DNA of 64,000 nt from Pararhizobium sp. YC-54 (GCF_025847205.1 NZ_JAOYTH010000010.1:186001-250000); one strand, 5' to 3'; positions 25,897 to 36,017 are shown, counted from the first letter of the stretch. The notes: generated from the letters alone by a model not told the origin. Made by a program: numbers and translations.

Positions 25897-27416
25897 GCCG
25901 CCTCCGGCTTTGTTGTGATTTCGCCGGTTGCAGCCAGCATGACCTGCGCCTCGGAAACGCCCCGCGGGAATTCGCCGGCAAGTTCACCAGAACGCATGAC
26001 AAAAATGCGGTCGGCGGTACCGAGCACTTCCGGAAGATCCGAGGACACCATCATGATCGCTGTCCCCTTGCGCGCGAGGTCTCGCATCAGATGGTAGATG
26101 CCGGCTTTTGCGTTGACGTCGATACCGCGTGTTGGTTCGATGAAGATTAGTAGTTTGGGGTTCAGAGCCAGCCAGCGAGCGACAATTGCCTTCTGCTGGT
26201 TGCCGCCCGACAGGTTTTTGATTTCATGAGCATAGTCTGCAGCCCGCACGTCCACCTGTTCGAGCAGCCTGTTCATCTCCTGGTCTGAAACGAAGGGCGT
26301 CTTCCGGTCGCTGCCGGTAACGGGGGAGAGGCTACGTGCCGTCAACATGCCGTTGTCGGAAACAGACTGCATCAACACCAGCGCCTCGGCCTTGCGGTCG
26401 CCGGGCAGGAGGCCGATGCCAGCCCGAATGGCCTCACGCGGGTTCCGGAACAAAGCCGGTCGGCCTGCAAGGCTGACTTCGCCACGGGTGAACGGCGACG
26501 CGCCGAACAGAGCCATAGCAAGCGCGACGCGGCCGGCGCCCTGAAGACCAGCGAAGCCAGCGATTTCGCCAGCGCGCAAATCGAAGGAAATATCGTTCAG
26601 CCGGTCATTGCCCGCGCCCCGCACCGCCAGCATCGTCAGGCCGATTTCTTCTTGCAACGCAGCGGGCGCATAATAATCACCGATGTCGCGGCCAACCATC
26701 GCATGCACGATCACGTCCGGCGCCGGAACAGCATCAAAACTGACCGCAACCGCACCGTCCTTCAGTACGGTGACGCGGTCGGCGAGCCGCGTTATCTCGC
26801 GCATTCGATGTGTAATATAGATGACGGCGACACCGCTTTTCTTCAGGGTTTCGACCAGATCGAACAGAACTTCGCATTCTGCGTCGTTGAGCGCCGCCGT
26901 TGGCTCGTCCATGACGATGACTTTGGCGTTCAGCGAAACCGCTTTGGCGATTTCGACGAGCTGCTGGCTGGCAACATCGAGGTCAGAGACCACCGTATCG
27001 GGCTTGATGTGGTGGGACGGCCCGAACAGCGCGATGACACGGCGCGCTTCGATATCCATGACTTTCTGGTCAACGATGCCGTAGCGGGTCGGTTCGCGAC
27101 CCAGAAAGATATTCTGTGCCACGGTGCGTTCCGGCAGCAGTGAGAATTCCTGATAGATGATCGATATTCCTGCCTGCAACGCATCCATTGGATGCTTGAA
27201 ATGATGCTCGATGCCGTTGATCGCGATGGTCCCGGCGTCTGGGCGATAGACACCCGACAAAACTTTCATCAATGTCGATTTGCCGGCGCCATTCTCGCCC
27301 GCGAGTGCATGCACTTCTCCCGGCGCGCAGTCGAACCCGACATCGCGCAGGGCTTTGACCCCTGTAAAACTTTTGGAGATTCCGCGCATCTCAATGGCTG
27401 GTGCTGGCCCGCTCAT
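25893..27416 (-). CDS. Ribose-type ABC ATP-binding protein with two ATPase domains (RbsA/MglA family)
   Basis: The protein (about 507 aa) carries two fused nucleotide-binding domains. The first has Walker A GENGAGKSTLMKVLSG and Walker B VIVMDEPTAALND. The second has a degenerate Walker A (GLQGAGRVALAMALFG) and the signature LSGGNQQKAIVARWLAL with IFIEPTRGIDV. The second site is expected to be inactive, as in the family. I chose the ATG at 27416 because it overlaps the epimerase stop by four bases, like the other junctions here. An ATG at 27428 is also in frame. Confidence 0.93.
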   Translation of the reverse strand: MSGPAPAIEMRGISKSFTGVKALRDVGFDCAPGEVHALAGENGAGKSTLMKVLSGVYRPDAGTIAINGIEHHFKHPMDALQAGISIIYQEFSLLPERTVAQNIFLGREPTRYGIVDQKVMDIEARRVIALFGPSHHIKPDTVVSDLDVASQQLVEIAKAVSLNAKVIVMDEPTAALNDAECEVLFDLVETLKKSGVAVIYITHRMREITRLADRVTVLKDGAVAVSFDAVPAPDVIVHAMVGRDIGDYYAPAALQEEIGLTMLAVRGAGNDRLNDISFDLRAGEIAGFAGLQGAGRVALAMALFGASPFTRGEVSLAGRPALFRNPREAIRAGIGLLPGDRKAEALVLMQSVSDNGMLTARSLSPVTGSDRKTPFVSDQEMNRLLEQVDVRAADYAHEIKNLSGGNQQKAIVARWLALNPKLLIFIEPTRGIDVNAKAGIYHLMRDLARKGTAIMMVSSDLPEVLGTADRIFVMRSGELAGEFPRGVSEAQVMLAATGEITTKPEAA

Positions 27417-28261
27417 GCTGCCCCCCATGTTTGGCGAATGAAATTCGCGCTTTCTGAAAACAATGTTTCAAAATCCGGAAAAAGTGGCCGCCACACGCGC
27501 GTGGCAGCCGCGATCGCTGGTAATCCCGCTCCGAAAGCCTCAACGGTCAACCATCCATCGTAACCCGTCGCCTTGAGCGCGGAGAACATCGCCCCGAAAT
27601 CAATGTGGCCGCGCCCTGGAATGCCCCGGTCGTTCTCCGACACGTGGAAAACGCCGATATCGCCACCAATGACCCCGATGGAGGATAGCGGGTCCTTCTC
27701 CTCAATATTGGCGTGGAATGTGTCATACATGATCTTGAAGGCCGGATGATCGACCCTCTCCACATAGGAACGCGCCTGCTCCATCGTATTCAGGAAGTAT
27801 GTTTCGAAGCGATTGAGGTGTTCCAGACTGAGCGTTATGCCATTCGTGGCAGCGCGCTCGGCCAGGGCCCGATGCGCGTCTGCTCCGCGATTCAACTCGT
27901 CTTCGGTCGGACCGGCGCCAGTGAAATGGCCGATCGGCGCATGGAAGGGCCCGCCCATGCTTTCCGCTGAGAGCGCGATGGCGCAATCCAACGCCCAATT
28001 CAGATGTCTGATGCCATTTTCCCGGACTTCGACATCCCCACTGACTGGATTCGCCTGCGGTGACGGGATGATCGACGTCGTCGACCGCGCGATGCCGATC
28101 GCATCCAGTGACTTGCCAAGGCGCTCATAGTGGCGAACGTTCCCCTTAAGTACCGGGATCTCGACCCCGTCATAGCCAAGCTGGCGCAGTCGGCTCACAT
28201 GAGAAAGATGCGCGTCTTCGACAAAATCTGTCAGACAGAGAAGATTGATACCAAGTTTCAT
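27413..28261 (-). CDS. Sugar phosphate isomerase/epimerase, D-psicose/tagatose 3-epimerase-like
   Basis: The 282-residue TIM-barrel protein fits the AP endonuclease 2/xylose isomerase-like superfamily. Metal residues expected for ketose 3-epimerases can be placed as Glu in TLSLEHLNRFE, Asp in IMYDTFHANIEE, His in VFHVSENDRG and Glu in WLTVEAFG. The arrangement HVSENDRGIPGRGHIDF is characteristic of the epimerase group. It starts 35 bases after the previous epimerase gene and overlaps the ATPase gene, so it most likely acts on the sugar brought in by this importer. Confidence 0.87.
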   Translation of the reverse strand: MKLGINLLCLTDFVEDAHLSHVSRLRQLGYDGVEIPVLKGNVRHYERLGKSLDAIGIARSTTSIIPSPQANPVSGDVEVRENGIRHLNWALDCAIALSAESMGGPFHAPIGHFTGAGPTEDELNRGADAHRALAERAATNGITLSLEHLNRFETYFLNTMEQARSYVERVDHPAFKIMYDTFHANIEEKDPLSSIGVIGGDIGVFHVSENDRGIPGRGHIDFGAMFSALKATGYDGWLTVEAFGAGLPAIAAATRVWRPLFPDFETLFSESANFIRQTWGAA

Positions 28262-28296
28262 TGGATCACTCGATTGAGGCCGTTAGACGAGAATTG

Positions 28297-29163
28297 TTAG
28301 TGAACGGCAACACCGAGGTCCGCGCACACTGATCGAATCCAGGCCAGTGATTTCTCGATCATCGGGCCGGAAGCGCCTTCGCATTCAAGGCTGAGGACTC
28401 CCGAATAGCCGTGATCGCGCAGGACACTGAGGCAGGCCTTGATGTTATCGGCATTCACACCGTCACCGAGCGCGCAATGACTGACCGCGATGCCCGTCTG
28501 GCCACCCCGCGCCGCCTCAGCCAGGCAAGCCGATACGTCCTTCACGTGGACGTGGCTGACTTTGCCAATAAACTGCTTGAGGAAGGCCACCGGGTCCTGT
28601 CCGGCGATGTAGGTGTTGCCGGTATCCATGTTCATACGCAACCAGGGACTGGCGACGAAATCGAGCATTTGTTCCATGAATTTCGGTTTGGTGGTGAAGT
28701 GACCATGCGGCTCGATATTGACGATGATCTGGTGAGCTTCCGCCACCTCGACGATCGTTTCGTAGCTGCGCTTCATGATGGAAAGCGATTGCGTTTCGCT
28801 CAGTCCCTCAGGCATGTGCAACCCGTCGGTGGTATCGACGCAAGGGCTACCTGCTTGCGCGGCCCAGGCGATCGATTTCAACACATAGGGAACACCGCGC
28901 ATCGGGCCATCTTCGCCCGAAAGAGGATAGGCCGCGTCCACCTGACTGAATTGCACCCCATAGCGATCCATCTTGCGGCGCAGCAGTACCGGATCCTCGT
29001 AGAGCGCCACATGCGGCTGATAACCAAGCCCATGGATCCAGCTGACCCCATCGATCAGGCCGCATTCTATGAAGTGAACATTATTGTCGCTCGCCCACTG
29101 CAAGCATTTTTCGAACGACCAGTACGCCGAATTAAAAGCGTCTGTGTGGAACCCCATCCGCAC
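28297..29163 (-). CDS. Sugar phosphate isomerase/epimerase (xylose isomerase-like TIM barrel)
   Basis: The protein (about 288 aa) is a second TIM-barrel epimerase or isomerase. It has metal-site candidates in IIVNIEPHGHFTTKP, LRMNMDTGNTYIAGQDP, VSHVHVKDVSA and VLSLECEG. I chose the GTG at 29163 because GGGAGGA lies eight bases upstream. The ATG six bases later is too far from it. It is the first gene of the operon and divergent from an AraC regulator. It differs clearly from the next epimerase, so two successive rearrangements of one sugar are plausible. Confidence 0.85.
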   Translation of the reverse strand: MRMGFHTDAFNSAYWSFEKCLQWASDNNVHFIECGLIDGVSWIHGLGYQPHVALYEDPVLLRRKMDRYGVQFSQVDAAYPLSGEDGPMRGVPYVLKSIAWAAQAGSPCVDTTDGLHMPEGLSETQSLSIMKRSYETIVEVAEAHQIIVNIEPHGHFTTKPKFMEQMLDFVASPWLRMNMDTGNTYIAGQDPVAFLKQFIGKVSHVHVKDVSACLAEAARGGQTGIAVSHCALGDGVNADNIKACLSVLRDHGYSGVLSLECEGASGPMIEKSLAWIRSVCADLGVAVH

Positions 29164-29326
29164 CGGCAAATCCTCCCGATTTCTCCCCCATACCATTGAC
29201 TTGCAATGGCAATCGTTCAACACGTTATTTCGTGCTTGATGATGATGACAGCATTGCGCAATATCGGGTGATCCGCGTTCGATATGGCGCACTGGTAAAT
29301 TTTGAACAGTCTGTGGAGGGGAACCA

Positions 29327-30370
29327 GTGGGGAAACGGAACCCGAATGCGGCCGAGAGGCCGGCTGTTTTCCGCGAGCCTGGCGCGCTTCTCTACGCCGG
29401 CAATTGCCAGGACCTGTTGGAGGCATCCCGGGCCGGCATGGTCACATTGAATGCCTGGACACGGCGCGGCTATCCCGGGCTGGATCTCGGTTCTGCCCTG
29501 CCGCAGGTATGTTCGGTCGGCGGCTGGGATGCGACGCAGCCGCAGGATTGGGGGCTGCGCGAACATTGCAACGAGGGCGTCAAGATCGCCTACATTGCTC
29601 GCGGTGCGCTTACTGTCACCATGGACGGACAGCGGCGCATCTTGAATGAAGGCCAGATGTTCGTTGTGCGCCCGTGGCAGCTGCATGCCCTTGGCGATCC
29701 CAATGTCGGCGCAAGCCAGATCGTCTGGGTGCTGCTCGATATGGGCGTTCGGCGGCCGCACGAGACATGGCAGTGGCCGGACTGGATCAGCTGGCCGGAG
29801 CGTGACCGCAAGCGGCTGACAGAACTTCTGTCCAAGAACGAGCAGATATCCTATGTCGCGGCACGCGACGTGGCTCGCTGTTTCATGGACATCGCAGACA
29901 TCGTCGCCACAGGAGACATCGAAGGCGGTGAGGCGCGGCTGGGGCTGCTCATATCGATGATGCTGCTGCAATTCATGCAGATGCTGGAAAAGCAGGCGCC
30001 CGTCCTCGACCTTGCATTGGCTAGCTCGAAGCGAACGGTTAAGATCTTCCTTAAGCGCCTTCAGCATGCGTTGGACGAGGAGTGGACGCTCGAAAACATG
30101 GCGGCCGAGTGCAATCTTTCGCGCACCCAGTTTACGCAGCACTGTCTGGTGCTGACGAACATGACACCGGTGCGCTATTTGCAGATGATCCGCCTTGAGG
30201 CGGCGAGCGAAATGCTCGGGGCCGGTCACTCCACAGTGACGCAAATCGCCTATGATTGCGGCTTTTCGTCCAGTCAGTACTTCGCCACCTGCTATAAAAA
30301 GCGTTTCGGATTTTCGCCGCTGGAAACACCGCACAAACGCCGAGTGTTGGCTGACTATGCGAGTTCGTAG
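29327..30370 (+). CDS. AraC-family transcriptional regulator
   Basis: The 347-residue protein has an N-terminal cupin-like effector domain (KIAYIARGALTVTMDGQRRILNEGQMFVVRPWQLH). The C-terminal AraC DNA-binding domain has two helix-turn-helix units (WTLENMAAECNLSRTQFTQH and VTQIAYDCGFSSSQYFATCYKKRFGFSP). The GTG start has GGAGGGG five bases upstream. It is divergent from the epimerase-importer operon and is its most likely regulator, responding to the sugar. Confidence 0.92.
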   Translation: MGKRNPNAAERPAVFREPGALLYAGNCQDLLEASRAGMVTLNAWTRRGYPGLDLGSALPQVCSVGGWDATQPQDWGLREHCNEGVKIAYIARGALTVTMDGQRRILNEGQMFVVRPWQLHALGDPNVGASQIVWVLLDMGVRRPHETWQWPDWISWPERDRKRLTELLSKNEQISYVAARDVARCFMDIADIVATGDIEGGEARLGLLISMMLLQFMQMLEKQAPVLDLALASSKRTVKIFLKRLQHALDEEWTLENMAAECNLSRTQFTQHCLVLTNMTPVRYLQMIRLEAASEMLGAGHSTVTQIAYDCGFSSSQYFATCYKKRFGFSPLETPHKRRVLADYASS

Positions 30371-30547
30371 AGGGAGCGCCCCGTCTCGTTCCTAACGTCC
30401 GACGCGCTGTATGATCCGTCATTGACATCCGCACCCTGACCCTGCACCAACGCCTCGGGCGGCCGACCCTTGCTGCATGGGAGTAATTCTCTGCTATGTT
30501 GTTTTCGACATCTCTACACGACGTGAAACCGCCGTGACTGAGGCTGC

Positions 30548-30574
30548 AACCGGCAGCGCTAAGCGCTGCCGGTT
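30548..30574 (-). terminator. Perfect 12-bp hairpin after the OPA transporter gene
   Basis: AACCGGCAGCGC (30548-30559) and GCGCTGCCGGTT (30563-30574) pair perfectly around a three-base loop. The hairpin starts eight bases after the transporter stop on the minus strand and lies between two convergent genes. It lacks a clear U-tract, so termination may be weak or factor-assisted. Confidence 0.6.
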
Positions 30575-30581
30575 CGTCTCG

Positions 30582-31889
30582 TCAGCGCCGGATGAACAGT
30601 GCCACCACCGCGCTCAGGGCGCTTGCCACAGCGACAATAAGGAAGACCAGGGACGTATCACCATGGGTGTCCATGACGCCGCCAATCAATGGTTCGCCTA
30701 ATCCTGCGAACAGATAGGCAAAAAAGTTCATCACGCCGATCGCCGTTCCCGCCCGCTTGTGACCGACAAGGTCCGGGCAAAGCGCCCAAAATGACGACTG
30801 TGGCCCATAGACAAAGAAGCCGCACAGGAACAGCACAACGAGGCCCAAATACACCTCGGTCGTTGGGATCGTGTACATGTAAAGCGACGTGATTGCCGCA
30901 AGCGCCATGTAAAGGACGATTGCGATGTAGCGCTTGGAATTGAACAGGCGGTCGGAAACCCAGCCGTTTGTCGCCGCCCCGATAGCCATGCCGACCGGAA
31001 GGGCCACACTGATCCACTTCGGATCGATCATCGCCGTATCGGCACTAGCCTTGGCCCAGTTCGCTCCGAGAAAATGCACCGGCACCCAAACCAGGAGACC
31101 ATATCTGGCTGCATTCTGGAAACCGATGGCTACGCCACCGACGAGCAGCCGCCAGTTCTTGAGAACGCCCTTGTAGCGCTCATAGGAGCTTTCATCATCG
31201 GCGACCTGAGCTGTGGCGGCATCATCGATCGCGTCGTCGTGGGGTGAACGGAAACCAAGATCTTCCGGCCGCTCACGAGCGACGAGATAAAAGGTTATGC
31301 CGCCGACCAGGAGCAGCAGAACGGGAATGCGGAAGATCCACCGCCAATCCATCTGCAGATAATGGACGACGATCAACGACGTGACGAAAGAGAGTACCGA
31401 AGCCAGGCCCGCGGCAAAAACATAGCAGCCGAAGACCTTGCCACGCTCATGGCGGCCCCACCAGTTCGATAGCAAACGGCTCCCCGGCGCCCAGCCAAGA
31501 GCCTGGAGATAACCATTCGCGCCCCAAAGGATACCCAAGCTGACGACTCCGCCGGCAAAGCTCGTGGCCCAGTTCATCGCACAGGACAGGATCGCGCCCG
31601 CACTCATGACACGCCGGCCACCGAATTTATCGCCGAGATTGCCGTTGATCGCCTGGCCTATCGCGTAGCACCAAAGCATGGTTGCGCTGACCCAGCCGAG
31701 TGCTTCCTTCGAAACGCCAAACTCCGCCTGAATCCCGGGTATTGCAAACCCGAACGTCTGACGGCCGGTGTAGAAGAAGAGATAGCAAAACATGGCCGCA
31801 AACAACATGCGCCATTGCGCGCGCCGAAATGCGGACGTGCCTGCCTCTGCCGTTGAAAAGCTTGTATTGACTTGCGTTACCTTGCTCAT
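30582..31889 (-). CDS. MFS transporter of the organophosphate:phosphate antiporter (OPA/GlpT-like) family
   Basis: The 435-residue protein has twelve predicted membrane helices. The OPA-type N-terminus is MLFAAMFCYLFFYTGRQTFG followed by FAIPGIQAEFGVSK, and the loop between helices carries WWGRHERGKVFGCY. OPA members exchange organic phosphates such as glycerol-3-phosphate for phosphate. Here the gene sits at the end of a phosphonate operon, 131 bases after the PhnY-like gene, so an organophosphonate is the likely cargo. GGGAGGT lies eight bases before the ATG. Confidence 0.85.
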   Translation of the reverse strand: MSKVTQVNTSFSTAEAGTSAFRRAQWRMLFAAMFCYLFFYTGRQTFGFAIPGIQAEFGVSKEALGWVSATMLWCYAIGQAINGNLGDKFGGRRVMSAGAILSCAMNWATSFAGGVVSLGILWGANGYLQALGWAPGSRLLSNWWGRHERGKVFGCYVFAAGLASVLSFVTSLIVVHYLQMDWRWIFRIPVLLLLVGGITFYLVARERPEDLGFRSPHDDAIDDAATAQVADDESSYERYKGVLKNWRLLVGGVAIGFQNAARYGLLVWVPVHFLGANWAKASADTAMIDPKWISVALPVGMAIGAATNGWVSDRLFNSKRYIAIVLYMALAAITSLYMYTIPTTEVYLGLVVLFLCGFFVYGPQSSFWALCPDLVGHKRAGTAIGVMNFFAYLFAGLGEPLIGGVMDTHGDTSLVFLIVAVASALSAVVALFIRR

Positions 31890-32020
31890 GATTCATGACC
31901 TCCCAAGGTTTGTTTTCCTCCAGCGAAGGGCACCTACCTCCCAGCAGCAGCCCTTCGCGCTTCGTAGTGCATTGCAGTCGTGTCTCTGTTTTCCTTTGGC
32001 CTAGCGGATGGTGCAGGATT

Positions 32021-33472
32021 TCAGCTGTGCCAGGGCGTGGACCAGGTGCGAACGTTGGTGAAGCTCTTCATCGCTTCGACGACGCCTTCCTTGTAGCCAA
32101 GTCCTGAATCCTTGATCCCGCCGAACGGCGACATCTCGATGCGATAGCCCGGGACTTCCCAGACGTTGACGGTTCCAACCTCCAGCTCGGCGATGAACCG
32201 CGAGACATAATCGAGCCGATTCGTGCAGACCCCTGATGACAGGCCATAGGCGGTGGAATTCGAGACACGGATGACTTCGGCAATATCGTCGGGGCAGCGG
32301 ACAATCGGGATGACCGGCCCAAAGGTTTCTTCATGGACGAGCTCGCAGTCGAAAGGCACATGATCAACGACCGTGGGAGAGAACAAAGCGCCGCGGCGCG
32401 GGGCGCCGTGGAGGACAACGGCGCCCCGGCTCTCCGCGTCCCGCACACGGTCCTCAAAGAGAACGGCGGAACGCTCGTTTATGACGGTGCCAACGTCGGT
32501 CTGCGGATCCATCGGATCGCCGCATTTGAGCAGCTTTGCCTTCTGCGCAACGCGTTCGGCAAACGCATCTGCGATGCTTTCGACGACAAGGATGCGCTTT
32601 ACCGCTGTACAGCGCTGGCCGGAATTTTTGGTGGCGCCGCTTACAGCGAGGTCTGCAGCCTTTTCCAGATCGGCATCCTCCATGACGATCAGCGGATCAT
32701 TTCCGCCCAGTTCGAGTACGATACGCTTGTAACCGGCGGTCGCCGCGATGTGTTTGCCGACGCGAACCGATCCGGTGAACGTTACGAGATCCGCGTCGGG
32801 GTCCGTGATCATCGAGTCGCCCATCGTCGATGGATTGCCCGTGACGACAGAAAGCATCTCCGGCGGAAGACCGGCCTCATACAGGACATCCGCCAGTGCG
32901 AGCGCGGTAAGTGGCGTCAATTCCGTTGGTTTGAGAACCAGCCGGTTGTTGGTTGCGATTGCCGGCGCAAGCTTGTGGCTCACCATATTGAGCGGATGGT
33001 TGAACGGCGTGATGGCCGAGATAACGCCAAGCAAAGGCAGCCGTGTAGTGAAGATCTTGCGCATCTTGCCGTTTGGCGAGATGTCGCAGGAATAGATCTC
33101 GCCGTCGTCCTTGATCGTCAACTGGGCGGCAAACGACCAAACATCATAGGCGCGGCTCGCTTCATAGAGCGAATCTTTCCAGCAGAGCCCCGACTCGGCG
33201 GTGATCAGCCGTGCGAAGTCTTCCCGCCGATCGCGCAATAGTTCCGCGGTTCGCTGCAGAATATTTTGACGCTCGAAACGAGTCAGCGCAGGTTTGAATG
33301 CTCGCGCCCTGGCAAAGGCATCGCGAACGTGCTCGGCGCGGGCAGCCGGCACCGTGCCGACCACCGTATTGTCATAGGGGTTGAAAACCTCGATCTGCTC
33401 ATCGGTCTGAACCCGTTTCCCGGCGATACGCATGGCTTCGTGGCGCAAAGGTGGATTGACGTTGGTGTTCAT
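32021..33472 (-). CDS. phnY: Phosphonoacetaldehyde dehydrogenase (PhnY-like aldehyde dehydrogenase)
   Basis: The protein (483 aa) is an NAD(P)-dependent aldehyde dehydrogenase. The catalytic Cys lies in [12 protein letters not shown], the general-base Glu in [10 protein letters not shown], and the cofactor-binding stretch is [20 protein letters not shown]. The gene beside it encodes phosphonoacetate hydrolase, which strongly supports the phosphonoacetaldehyde-to-phosphonoacetate reaction known for PhnY. I chose the ATG at 33472, four bases after the PhnA stop. An upstream in-frame start would lie inside PhnA. Confidence 0.88.
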   Translation of the reverse strand: MNTNVNPPLRHEAMRIAGKRVQTDEQIEVFNPYDNTVVGTVPAARAEHVRDAFARARAFKPALTRFERQNILQRTAELLRDRREDFARLITAESGLCWKDSLYEASRAYDVWSFAAQLTIKDDGEIYSCDISPNGKMRKIFTTRLPLLGVISAITPFNHPLNMVSHKLAPAIATNNRLVLKPTELTPLTALALADVLYEAGLPPEMLSVVTGNPSTMGDSMITDPDADLVTFTGSVRVGKHIAATAGYKRIVLELGGNDPLIVMEDADLEKAADLAVSGATKNSGQRCTAVKRILVVESIADAFAERVAQKAKLLKCGDPMDPQTDVGTVINERSAVLFEDRVRDAESRGAVVLHGAPRRGALFSPTVVDHVPFDCELVHEETFGPVIPIVRCPDDIAEVIRVSNSTAYGLSSGVCTNRLDYVSRFIAELEVGTVNVWEVPGYRIEMSPFGGIKDSGLGYKEGVVEAMKSFTNVRTWSTPWHS

Positions 33473-33476
33473 CGGA

Positions 33477-34727
33477 TCACCGCACCAGGTTGAGCGCGAC
33501 ATCGAAGACGTCGAAATTGCGCAGGGTTCGGCCCGCTGGCACGTCGATCTTCCGATTGGCGATCATCGGCACCGTCTGCTCGGTCAAGCCGCCATGGGAT
33601 CGCAGCGGCTCTGTCAGTCCCGACAGGTCATGGCGGTTCCTCGCGGTTCCCAACACCTTGTGGCGGGACGACAGAGCCACCACGTCACCAATTCGGTCGG
33701 CCGGCAACTCGAAACGCTCACAGGCTTCCTTCGCGGAAATCGCGACGTCTATCCCTTCGATCGTCTTCAGGATCTCGATGATCTCGGCGCACTTTTCCGT
33801 GTCGGCGTAAATGGTGGCAAAGGAACCGAGCGCGCCGTGATGCGCCACATAGGGATCGGTGATCGGCAGGATGACGCGGGTTGTCCCAGGCCCCAGACGT
33901 TCATCGAGAATTTCCTGAAGATACAAGACGTCCGGTTCGCCGTTCGGCAGGTGTTTGTCGTTCATCCCGTGATCAGCGGTCATGACGAGCGTGCAGCCAG
34001 CGGCATCGAGTTGACCGACATATCGGTCGAACATCTCGTAGAAGTCGTTGGCGCTCTCAGAACCAGGCGCCGCCTTGTGCTGCACATAGTCAGTCGTCGA
34101 CAGATACATGACGTCCGGCCGAAAGGTCTTCAGCAGCTTGACCCCTGCCGCAAAGACGAACTCGGAAAGATCCGCCGAATAGACCTCAGGAAGCGGCTGA
34201 CCAACGAAGTCGAGAACATTTTCCATCCCGTTCTCGGCCATGTTAGCCCGGTTTGCCTTCTCCGAGGAGAAAGCGATCGCGGTGCCGGTCGAAAAATCGA
34301 GGCCCTTGCCCAGGAGCGTCCGCAACTTGTCTTTTGCGGTCACCATCGCGACCTTGAGACCGGCCCTCTGGAATTCAGCAAGAATGGTCGGCGCACGCAG
34401 GAAGCGTGCATCGTTCATCATCACCTCTTCCCCCTTCTCCCGGTCGTAAAAATAGTTTCCGGCGATCCCGTGGACTGCCGGCGGCTGCCCGGTAATGATG
34501 GAGAGGTTGTTCGGGTTGGTGAAGCTCGGAATGACCGAGAGCGCCGTCGTGTTTGCTCCCGTCTTCATCAGGCGATCGAGATTGGGTGCAAGCCCCTTCG
34601 AGATGGCCGCTTCGATGTAGCCGGGCTCGGAGCCGTCGATACAGATCACGACCACCGGCTTATCGGGGCGTTTGTAACTGCGGCCGTTGGCAACGATCTC
34701 CGAGCCGATGTGCACAAAAGTATTCAT
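33477..34727 (-). CDS. phnA: Phosphonoacetate hydrolase (PhnA)
   Basis: The 416-residue protein belongs to the alkaline phosphatase superfamily and should split phosphonoacetate into acetate and phosphate. Seen motifs are [14 protein letters not shown] (first metal Asp), the nucleophile Thr in [35 protein letters not shown] (metal Asp and His) and [11 protein letters not shown] (metal His). AAGGAG lies eight bases before the ATG. It lies between the alcohol dehydrogenase gene (12 bases upstream) and the PhnY-like gene (four bases downstream). Confidence 0.93.
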   Translation of the reverse strand: MNTFVHIGSEIVANGRSYKRPDKPVVVICIDGSEPGYIEAAISKGLAPNLDRLMKTGANTTALSVIPSFTNPNNLSIITGQPPAVHGIAGNYFYDREKGEEVMMNDARFLRAPTILAEFQRAGLKVAMVTAKDKLRTLLGKGLDFSTGTAIAFSSEKANRANMAENGMENVLDFVGQPLPEVYSADLSEFVFAAGVKLLKTFRPDVMYLSTTDYVQHKAAPGSESANDFYEMFDRYVGQLDAAGCTLVMTADHGMNDKHLPNGEPDVLYLQEILDERLGPGTTRVILPITDPYVAHHGALGSFATIYADTEKCAEIIEILKTIEGIDVAISAKEACERFELPADRIGDVVALSSRHKVLGTARNRHDLSGLTEPLRSHGGLTEQTVPMIANRKIDVPAGRTLRNFDVFDVALNLVR

Positions 34728-34739
34728 GAACTCTTCTCC

Positions 34740-35849
34740 TTAAGCGGCGGTGGCGAGGATTGCTTCGCGGCTGCCAATGAAGTTGCGTCCGCGTTCGCCC
34801 AACAGCGCATCGTTGATCGCACCGACCCAGTTTTCGTGTGTGACCCCATAATCGGTTGCCCGCGTCGAGACCCCGAGATCGGCGAGGAATGCTTCAAGGT
34901 CGATCGCCCCTTGCTCGAGATCGTCTCCGAATATCTGCCTCAAAGCCGCGTCGCAGGCGGTGTTCTTGCTGATCACGCTGCGCAAGATCGCCGGCAGGCT
35001 GAAGGAACAAGCGATCCCGTGAACCGTTCCGTGATGAAGGGTGAGATAGTAGGACAGCGAATGGGCGAGCGCGGTTTTGGTATTGGAGAATGCCAGCCCG
35101 GCGAACAGGCTCGCCCGTCCCATACGCTCGCGCAGACCAATGTCGCCGAGATTGCGCAGCAGCGCCGGCAGGGTCGCAATGATCTCCTTGGCTGCAAAGA
35201 CAGCATGGTTTGTCGAAACCGGATTGGCGTTGACGTTCCAGATGCTTTCGAGAGCATGCGACAGTGCATCCAGGCCGGTGCTGAGCGTCAGCGAATGCGG
35301 CACCTGAAGGGTCAGTTGCGGATCGACGATCGAATGCTCGGGGTAGAGATTGGGCCGGGCGAGCGAGTATTTCTTCTTGTTTTCCGTATCCCAGACGGTT
35401 GCCCAGCAGGTAACCTCGCTGCCTGTCCCGGCTGTCGTCGGAACCGCGATAATGGGCACATTGAAAAGCGTATCCGCGTCCGCACGCCCTTCGAGGTAGG
35501 CCTGAACCCGTGTGAAATCATTGCCGGAGGCGGCAAGGACTTTCGCGGTATCGATGACCGAACCACCACCGAGCGCGACGATGACTTCCGGTGTGTTCTC
35601 GGCGGCGCCAAATGAATCGCACGCGATCCGCAACCCTGCAAAACTTGGATTGGGCTCCACGTCGCGTACAACCACAGACGGTTTTCCGGCGTTGACCGAG
35701 ACTTGGTCGACCAGGTGATCGAAGAATGGGTGATCATTGTAGGTCAGCAGGCAGTATTTCCGCCCCCTTATCTTCTCTTTGAGAGATGCGATCTCCCCCA
35801 CACCGAACCAAACATTGACCGGATTGATGTATTTCCAGGACTGCGACAC
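34740..35849 (-). CDS. Iron-containing alcohol dehydrogenase, likely 2-hydroxyethylphosphonate/phosphonoacetaldehyde oxidoreductase
   Basis: The 369-residue group III alcohol dehydrogenase has the cofactor loop VIVALGGGSVIDTAKVLA and the segment VPTTAGTGSEVTCWATVW. The metal region includes GLDALSHALESIW and LTLHHGTVHGIACSFSLP. Related enzymes in phosphonate biosynthesis (PhpC-type) interconvert phosphonoacetaldehyde and 2-hydroxyethylphosphonate. As the first gene of an operon with PhnA and PhnY, it probably feeds phosphonoacetaldehyde into them. No aminotransferase (PhnW) is present. The GTG start has GGGAG nine bases upstream. The substrate is inferred from context. Confidence 0.82.
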   Translation of the reverse strand: MSQSWKYINPVNVWFGVGEIASLKEKIRGRKYCLLTYNDHPFFDHLVDQVSVNAGKPSVVVRDVEPNPSFAGLRIACDSFGAAENTPEVIVALGGGSVIDTAKVLAASGNDFTRVQAYLEGRADADTLFNVPIIAVPTTAGTGSEVTCWATVWDTENKKKYSLARPNLYPEHSIVDPQLTLQVPHSLTLSTGLDALSHALESIWNVNANPVSTNHAVFAAKEIIATLPALLRNLGDIGLRERMGRASLFAGLAFSNTKTALAHSLSYYLTLHHGTVHGIACSFSLPAILRSVISKNTACDAALRQIFGDDLEQGAIDLEAFLADLGVSTRATDYGVTHENWVGAINDALLGERGRNFIGSREAILATAA

Positions 35850-35908
35850 GGCGAAAATCTCCCAACAAGCTTTTGTCCTGCCTATTGAAACTTTGGAGTG
35901 CCTATTTG

Positions 35909-35929
35909 TCCAATTGATAGTTTATTGGA
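35909..35929. promoter_or_regulatory. Candidate LysR operator between regulator and phosphonate operon
   Basis: TCCAAT and ATTGGA form a perfect inverted repeat with a nine-base spacer and 21 bases in total. The site is 60 bases upstream of the alcohol dehydrogenase start and about 90 bases upstream of the LysR start, the usual place for a shared LysR site. Confidence 0.5.
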
Positions 35930-36017
35930 TTTCCATATAGAAAACCTATGGACAGAAGATCGAGTGCCGTTCATAGTGAGGACGCTGACTTGTCGGCGCT
36001 CCCTCCTCGAACACGTA

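Noticed and set aside
33432..35615. Plus-strand open frame of more than 700 codons opposite phnA and the alcohol dehydrogenase gene
   Set aside because: Antisense shadow. The opposite strand carries two genes with intact catalytic motifs.
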